64,000 nt of DNA from Nocardioides lacusdianchii (GTDB lineage Bacteria; Actinomycetota; Actinomycetes; Propionibacteriales; Nocardioidaceae): positions 62,001 through 126,000 of the forward strand of contig NZ_JADHZD010000002.1 in NCBI RefSeq assembly GCF_020102855.1, read 5' to 3'. Position numbers and translations under genes: made by a program. The notes beneath the pieces were generated by a model that was not told the origin of the DNA, did no database searches, and saw nothing but the letters and a program-made list of their open reading frames with translations. This document shows positions 59,873 through 64,000 of the stretch, one piece after another (position 1 is the first letter of the stretch; every line of letters begins with the position of its first letter).

Positions 59873-59920
59873 GACTCGCCGGGCCTCTGGCGCACTGGTG
59901 CGCCGCCGCGGACGCGAGTC
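59873..59920 (-). promoter_or_regulatory. Nested hairpins in ABC-F leader (candidate attenuator)
   Basis: GCGAGTC/GACTCGC (59914-59920 with 59873-59879) form an outer stem around an inner perfect pair GGCGCAC (59889-59895) and GTGCGCC (59898-59904). They lie between the leader mini-ORF and the ABC-F start. No U-tract; effect on transcription or translation is inferred. Confidence 0.5.
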
Positions 59921-59923
59921 GGG

Positions 59924-59941
59924 TCAGTCCTGGATCCACAT
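59924..59941 (-). CDS. Possible 5-residue leader peptide (MWIQD)
   Basis: ATG TGG ATC CAG GAC TGA begins about 10 nt after the ABC-F -10 hexamer, that is, near the transcript's 5' end, and ends just before the hairpin region. Ribosomes stalled here by a drug could alter hairpin folding, as in other ABC-F or erm leaders. Coding is unproven, and the ORF is so short it could be chance. Confidence 0.4.
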   Translation of the reverse strand: MWIQD

Positions 59942-59951
59942 GATGACCAAC

Positions 59952-59988
59952 AGCCTACGGCGGAAGGGCCGGAGGTCCCACTGGTTTT
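59952..59988 (-). promoter_or_regulatory. Promoter of the ABC-F gene, WhiB7-like arrangement
   Basis: On the minus strand AAAACC (59988-59983), GTGGGA (59981-59976), an 18-bp spacer, then TAGGCT (59957-59952). A-rich sequence just upstream of a poor -35 is the pattern of WhiB7-controlled resistance promoters; no whiB7 gene is in the window, so this is inference. Confidence 0.4.
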
Positions 59989-60014
59989 CCGCCCCGGGCT
60001 GGCACGCTGGGCCC

Positions 60015-61253
60015 ATGCGTGTCGTCGAGATCGACCAGGCCGTCCGTGAGGTGCGTGAGCACTGCGCCGCCCTCTCCCACTCCCCGCGGGTGGTCACCAG
60101 CGGCAACTTCGCGACGCCGGTGACCGTGCTCGGCCCGGTGCTGGCCGAGCTGCCCGAGGCACGCCTGCACGCCCTCAACGCCCAACGCGACCTGCCCGTG
60201 CACGACGGCATCGTCCCGGAGACGACCTTCGTCGGCCCGGGCTTCCGCCGTCATCCGCGCCTGTCCTACGTGCCGTGCCGGCTCTCCATGGTCCCGCGCC
60301 TCTTCCACGGCCCCCTCGCGCCCGACGTCGTGGTCGTGCACACGACGCTGCCGCACAACGGGCGGGTCTCCCTGGGCCTGGAGGTCAACGTGCTGCCCGC
60401 AGCGATCGAGGCCGCCCGCGAGCGCGGCGCCCTGGTCGTCGCCCAGCTCAACCCGCGGATGCCGTGGACCTTCGGCGACGCCGAGATCTCGATCGAGGAC
60501 GTGGACCTCGGCGTCGAGGTCGACGCGGCCCTCACCACCCACGTCGCCCGCGCCCCCAGCGACGACGCCCGCCTCATCGGCTCGCGCGTCGCCGCGGAGA
60601 TCGGTGACGGCGCGACGCTCCAGGCAGGCATCGGGGAGGTCCCGGACGCCACCATCGCCGGCGTCCTCGACCGACGCGACCTGCGGATCTGGACCGAGAT
60701 GTTCAGCGACGGGGTCCTCACCCTCGAGAAGGCAGGCGCGCTCGACCGCGGCACCCCGGTGCGTACGTCGTTCGTCTTCGGCAGCCAGGAGCTCTACGAC
60801 TGGGTCGACGACAACCCGCGGGTGCGGATGCTGCGCACGGAGACCACCAACTCCCCGGCCGCCATCGCCCAGCAGCCGGCGATGACCTCGATCAACACCG
60901 CGCTCCAGGTCGACCTCTTCGACCAGGCCAACGCCTCGCGGATCGGGGCCCGGATCTACAGCGGCTTCGGCGGCCAGACCGACTTCACGGTCGGCGCCAG
61001 CCACTCCCCAGGCGGCCGGGCCTTCATGGCGCTGCGCAGCTGGCACCCGCGTGCCGACGTCTCGACGATCGTGCCCCTGGTGGACGAGCCGGTGACGTCC
61101 TTCCAGCACGGAGCCGTCGTCACCGAGCAGGGCGTGGCGTGGATGTGGGGCCGGAGCGAGCGCGAGCAGGCGCACAACCTCATCGAGCACGCCGCCCACC
61201 CGAGCGTGCGCGACGACCTCTGGGAGGAGGCGCGGGAGCTGGGCCTGGCGTGA
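60015..61253 (+). CDS. Acetyl-CoA hydrolase/CoA-transferase family protein
   Basis: The 412-residue protein matches the 4-hydroxybutyrate CoA-transferase/acetyl-CoA hydrolase group. Motifs include FVGPGFRRHPRLSYVPCRLSMVPRLF, VVAQLNPRMPWTFGDAEI, TLQAGIGEVPDATIAGVLD, MFSDGVLTLEKAGAL and SGFGGQTDFTVGASHSPGGRAFMAL, including the Glu of the acyl-glutamyl intermediate region and the C-terminal GxGGQxDF loop. It transfers CoA between small acids or hydrolyses acyl-CoA; the substrate is unknown. ATG 60015 has a weak CACGCT hexamer 6 nt upstream. Divergent from the ABC-F gene. Confidence 0.9.
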   Translation: MRVVEIDQAVREVREHCAALSHSPRVVTSGNFATPVTVLGPVLAELPEARLHALNAQRDLPVHDGIVPETTFVGPGFRRHPRLSYVPCRLSMVPRLFHGPLAPDVVVVHTTLPHNGRVSLGLEVNVLPAAIEAARERGALVVAQLNPRMPWTFGDAEISIEDVDLGVEVDAALTTHVARAPSDDARLIGSRVAAEIGDGATLQAGIGEVPDATIAGVLDRRDLRIWTEMFSDGVLTLEKAGALDRGTPVRTSFVFGSQELYDWVDDNPRVRMLRTETTNSPAAIAQQPAMTSINTALQVDLFDQANASRIGARIYSGFGGQTDFTVGASHSPGGRAFMALRSWHPRADVSTIVPLVDEPVTSFQHGAVVTEQGVAWMWGRSEREQAHNLIEHAAHPSVRDDLWEEARELGLA

Positions 61254-61256
61254 GGC

Positions 61257-62105
61257 TCAGGTCCAGCGGGCGCGCATCACGTCGTACGGACCTGCGGGCT
61301 CGTCCTGGTCCTCGGGGACGACGTTGCGCATGACCATCCCGACGCCCGCCGGCGCGTCGAGCACCACGTCGACCTCCCAGCGCCACCCGGGCGCGTAGTC
61401 GTAGCCGACGGTGGTCGCCGGGCCGCGCGTCGCGCCGGTGAGCAGGGTCAGGTCACGCTGGTGCCAGGTGTCGGTCCACGCGGCAGTGACGGCGCCGTCC
61501 GGCGCGGGGGCGCCGAGCAGCAGGCTGCCGGCCTGCTCGCCGTCCTCGGGGTGCAGCCAGGTGTAGGTCAGCAGCTGCGCGCCCCCGGCCGCGGCGTCGA
61601 GGGCGAGCGTGGACGGCGCGGCGACGAGGTCGTCGGTCGGCATCATCCGGAAGGCGCAGGTCCCGGTGAACCTGCCGCGCGGCGCGTCCGCCGACGGCGC
61701 CACGAAGACGCAGAAGACGTGACCGGCGGGGCTGGCGTAGGCCCGCAACGGCTCGTCGGGGTCGTCGGTGCGGTCGAGGCGGAGCTCGCCGCCCAGCGAG
61801 AGGACCCGCTCGTGGGCCTCGTCGAGCTCCTCGCGCGTCGCCACGATCGTGTCGAGGTGGCTCACCGACGGGTGTCCGGGCTCCGGCCAGCGGGTGGGCG
61901 TCATCGCGTCGACCTCCTGGATCGCCAGACCGCGGCCGCCGTCGGCGTCGAGGAGCACCAGCCAGTCGGCGTCGTCGCCCCCGTCGTCGGGCACCTCGTC
62001 GCCGGCGCGGTAGGCGAGCCCGAGCAGCCGGCGCCAGAACTCCGCCTCCGCACGCACGTCGACCGCGTCGAGGACGGTGTGGAGCAGGTTCGGGACGTCA
62101 CTCAT
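61257..62105 (-). CDS. VOC domain fused to DUF1579-like domain
   Basis: The 282-residue protein has an N-terminal VOC (glyoxalase-like) domain (about 1-135) with VLDAVDVRAEAEFWRRLLGL, HLDTIVATREELDEAHERVLSLGG and AYASPAGHVFCVFV, and a C-terminal domain (about 140-280, FTGTCAFRMMPTDDLVAAPS, TDTWHQRDLTLLTG, APAGVGMVMRNVVPE) resembling DUF1579 beta-barrels. The fusion is unusual. ATG 62105 follows TACAGT by 6 nt. Convergent with the CoA-transferase gene (3 bp). Ligand unknown. Confidence 0.75.
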   Translation of the reverse strand: MSDVPNLLHTVLDAVDVRAEAEFWRRLLGLAYRAGDEVPDDGGDDADWLVLLDADGGRGLAIQEVDAMTPTRWPEPGHPSVSHLDTIVATREELDEAHERVLSLGGELRLDRTDDPDEPLRAYASPAGHVFCVFVAPSADAPRGRFTGTCAFRMMPTDDLVAAPSTLALDAAAGGAQLLTYTWLHPEDGEQAGSLLLGAPAPDGAVTAAWTDTWHQRDLTLLTGATRGPATTVGYDYAPGWRWEVDVVLDAPAGVGMVMRNVVPEDQDEPAGPYDVMRARWT

Positions 62106-62111
62106 CTCGTG

Positions 62112-62117
62112 ACTGTA
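62112..62117 (-). promoter_or_regulatory. -10 element of the VOC-DUF1579 gene (leaderless)
   Basis: TACAGT on the minus strand, 6 nt before the ATG at 62105. Confidence 0.45.
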
Positions 62118-62137
62118 CGACGTGTGAGGATCGGCCC

Positions 62138-62863
62138 ATGGTCCCGTGGATCCAGCTCTTCCTCGACACCCCGGCTGCCTCCTTCGACGAGGCCGTGGAC
62201 TTCTGGGCCGCGGTCACCGGCTGGCAGTCCTCCGAGCGGCGTGGCGAGGACGGGCAGTTCCTCACGCTCCTCCCGCCGACCGGAGCGGCGTACGTCAAGC
62301 TGCAGGCCGTGGACGAACCGGCCGGGATCCACCTCGACCTGGACACCCACGACCGCCCGGCGAGCGTCGCGCTGGCCCGCGACCTCGGCGCGACCACCGC
62401 CTGGACCTACCACGACGTCGAGGTGATGCGCTCGCCCGGCGGCTTCGTCTTCTGCCAGACGCTGGTGGAGGGCGACCCGGTGCTCGCGCGCGACGGCGCC
62501 ACGATCCTCGACCAGGTCTGCCTCGACATCCCTGGCGAGCACTGGGACACCGAGACGGCCTTCTGGAGCGAGCTGACCGGTCGCGAGCTGCAGGAGGCGT
62601 CGTCGTCGGGCTTCGCCCGGCTCGTCGCCCCCGACCAGCCGCGGATCCTGCTCCAGCGCCTCGACGAGCCCGAGGGCCCGGTGCGCGCGCACCCCGACCT
62701 CGCCACCGCCGACCGGCCCGGCGACACCGACCGGCACGTGGCGCTGGGCGCGAAGGTCGTCGCCGTCCACGACCGGTGGACCGTGCTCCGGGCCCCGGGA
62801 GGGCAGGTCTACTGCCTCACCGACCGGGATCCCTCGACCGGCATGGTCCGGCCTCGGGTGTGA
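62138..62863 (+). CDS. VOC family protein, two glyoxalase-like domains
   Basis: The 241-residue protein has two tandem VOC half-domains (about 1-115 and 122-235). Repeated patterns are FLDTPAASFDEAVDFWAAVTGW with MRSPGGFVFCQTL, and CLDIPGEHWDTETAFWSELTGRE with RAPGGQVYCLTD. Such folds bind metal or small ligands and include dioxygenases, resistance proteins and epimerases; metal residues are not clear here, so the role is open. Divergent from the VOC-DUF1579 gene with 32 bp between the starts, so the two may be co-regulated. Confidence 0.85.
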   Translation: MVPWIQLFLDTPAASFDEAVDFWAAVTGWQSSERRGEDGQFLTLLPPTGAAYVKLQAVDEPAGIHLDLDTHDRPASVALARDLGATTAWTYHDVEVMRSPGGFVFCQTLVEGDPVLARDGATILDQVCLDIPGEHWDTETAFWSELTGRELQEASSSGFARLVAPDQPRILLQRLDEPEGPVRAHPDLATADRPGDTDRHVALGAKVVAVHDRWTVLRAPGGQVYCLTDRDPSTGMVRPRV

Positions 62864-62949
62864 CCCGTCCCACGTCCCGTGGTGTCGTCGTGCGAACCCT
62901 CGGTATGTAACTCTGAGTTGCACCAGCCCCGACCCGGACGAGGACACCC

Positions 62950-63600
62950 GTGACGCGAACGACCGGCGCGCTGCGCCTCCTGCTCCTGGCGCTGCTCCTC
63001 CTCGCACCGCCCCTCGCCGCCGCACCCGCGCAGGCGGACGGCCTCGCGCTCCCGGTGCAGTGCGAGACCGGCGAGGAGACGGTGCTGGCCTGGGACGACC
63101 TCGCCTACGACCTGCGCGGCACCTGCGGCGTCGTACGCGTCACCGCCGACGGCGCCACGGTCACCATGCCGTCGGCCACCCGTCTGGTCGTCGAGGGCGC
63201 CGGCAACGCCGTCACCGCCAAGCCGCTGGCCGACCTCGAGGTCGTCGGGGCAGGCACCACGGTCACCACGCCGAGCGTGCAGCACCTGACGGTGTCGGGG
63301 TCCGGCTCGAGCGTCGACGTGGCCGGCCTGGTCGAGCACGCCGAGCTGACGGGCAGCTCGTCGGTCCTCTCCGCGGACACGATCAACCTCCTCCGCCTGC
63401 GCGGGTCGGACGCGGTCAGCGCGCGCAAGGCGTTCCGCACCCGCATCACCGGGTCGGACAACGTGCTGCGGCTGAACCGGTCCGACCGGCTCGTGCTCAC
63501 CGGGGACCGCAACGCGGTGACCGTCGCGCGCGGGCGTACGACGCTGCGCGACCGTGGTGCGGACAACGTCCTCGACCTGCGGCCGCGACGCCGCCGCTGA
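62950..63600 (+). CDS. Secreted DUF3060-type protein
   Basis: The 216-residue protein starts at GTG 62950 with a Sec signal: basic start, Leu-rich core to about residue 25 and APAQA before the likely cut. The mature part is a run of short beta repeats, each roughly 20 residues with Thr/Val strands and Gly/Asn/Asp turns (VTADGATVTMP, VEGAGNAVTA, VVGAGTTVTT, VSGSGSSVDV), as in DUF3060 domains of actinobacterial envelope proteins. It ends in an Arg-rich tail. Convergent with pyrC, 2 bp apart. Role unknown. Confidence 0.8.
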   Translation: MTRTTGALRLLLLALLLLAPPLAAAPAQADGLALPVQCETGEETVLAWDDLAYDLRGTCGVVRVTADGATVTMPSATRLVVEGAGNAVTAKPLADLEVVGAGTTVTTPSVQHLTVSGSGSSVDVAGLVEHAELTGSSSVLSADTINLLRLRGSDAVSARKAFRTRITGSDNVLRLNRSDRLVLTGDRNAVTVARGRTTLRDRGADNVLDLRPRRRR

Positions 63601-63602
63601 CG

Positions 63603-64000
63603 TCAGGCCAGGTGGCCGTCGCGGACCGTGACCCGACCGCCGTAGACGGTGTGCACCACCCGTGACCTCAGCGTGCGCCCGTGCCACGGGTTGTTGCGAG
63701 ACAGCGACGCCGATGCCTCCCGGTCGACAGTGACCTCGGCATCGGGCTCGACCAGCACGACGTGGGCGGGAGCCCCCGTTGCCAGCGCCCGGCCCTGGTC
63801 GGCCAGGCCGGCGATCCGTGCCGGTGTCGTCGACATGACCCGCGCGACGTCGGCCCACGAGAGGTCCGGCATGGCGGTGCGCACGACCGCGAGCGCCGTC
63901 TCGAGGCCGACCATCCCGAAGGCGGCGTCGACGAAGGCGTGCTCCTTGTCGTGGCGCGCGTGCGGCGCGTGGTCGGTGGCGACCGCGTCGATGGTGCCGT
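63603..64000 (-). CDS. pyrC: Dihydroorotase, C-terminal part (truncated by window)
   Basis: The frame is open to the right edge. AVATDHAPHARHDKEHAFVDAAFGMVGLETAL is the conserved last metal-site segment of dihydroorotase (with the catalytic Asp in ATDHAPH), followed by ALVSTTPARIAGLADQGRALATGAPAHVVLVEPD and the SRNNPWHGRTLRSRVVHTVYGGRVTVRDG end typical of PyrC. It converts carbamoyl aspartate to dihydroorotate. It is on the same strand as carA-pyrF but separated from carA by about 5.5 kb of unrelated genes. Confidence 0.93.
   Translation of the reverse strand, partial: GTIDAVATDHAPHARHDKEHAFVDAAFGMVGLETALAVVRTAMPDLSWADVARVMSTTPARIAGLADQGRALATGAPAHVVLVEPDAEVTVDREASASLSRNNPWHGRTLRSRVVHTVYGGRVTVRDGHLA

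Overview
The window is very GC-rich (about 70% by eye) with strong G/C preference at third codon positions. It carries a Pup-proteasome locus, a mycothiol gene (mshC), actinobacterial integration host factor and an actinobacterial PriA. Together these indicate a high-GC Actinomycetota chromosome. The gene order and repeat types fit a Nocardioides-like member of the Propionibacteriales, but that genus call is inference. Most of the window is core chromosome. No rRNA, tRNA, IS element or CRISPR array was seen.

Layout. 1-13.4 kb is the Pup-proteasome locus: an FKBP-like lipoprotein (cut by the left edge), pafA, two small unknown genes, prcA, prcB, pup, dop, a divergent methyltransferase, a 25-residue membrane peptide, a small membrane protein, the ARC/Mpa ATPase, a GrpB-family protein, trmI, an M50/CBS membrane protease and a divergent RecB-like Fe-S nuclease. 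13.4-19.4 kb is a complete peptide ABC importer. 19.4-21.7 kb has a HAD hydrolase and a GntP-type permease. 21.7-26.5 kb holds metH and a divergent PAC2 protein. 26.7-30.2 kb is the mycothiol ligase cluster (MSMEG_4193-family phosphatase, DUF3090, SCO1664-family, mshC). corA follows, then a short island of different codon use with a phage-type gene (about 31.1-31.95 kb), then uppP, an aldo/keto reductase and small genes.

34.5-58.1 kb is nearly all on the minus strand and forms the classic actinobacterial series, in transcription order: carA, carB, pyrD (class 2), pyrK-like, a class 1B PyrD-like gene, pyrF, lipoprotein, mihF, gmk, rpoZ, coaBC, metK, priA, def, fmt, yjbR, rsmB, then (after a few accessory genes) rpe. 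The end of pyrC lies at the right edge. It is separated from carA by about 5.5 kb containing an ABC-F ATPase, a CoA-transferase-like gene, two VOC genes and a secreted DUF3060 protein.

How the genes act together. PafA joins Pup to substrate lysines, Dop deamidates and removes Pup, ARC unfolds pupylated proteins and PrcAB degrades them. MshC makes mycothiol's Cys-GlcN-Ins precursor. The pyr and car genes make UMP, while gmk, rpoZ, coaBC, metK, def and fmt supply nucleotides, transcription, CoA, SAM and N-terminal protein processing.

Regulation. Many starts (ATG or GTG) lie 6-7 nt after a TAnnnT hexamer, the signature of leaderless mRNAs. The clearest case is dop and its divergent methyltransferase, which share one near-palindromic 21-bp double promoter. 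Other notable points are a 71-nt element present twice, a dispersed inverted-repeat family that has become the coding C-terminus of CarA, a class 1B DHODH-like protein lacking its catalytic cysteine beside a full class 2 enzyme, and an ABC-F gene preceded by a leader peptide and nested hairpins.
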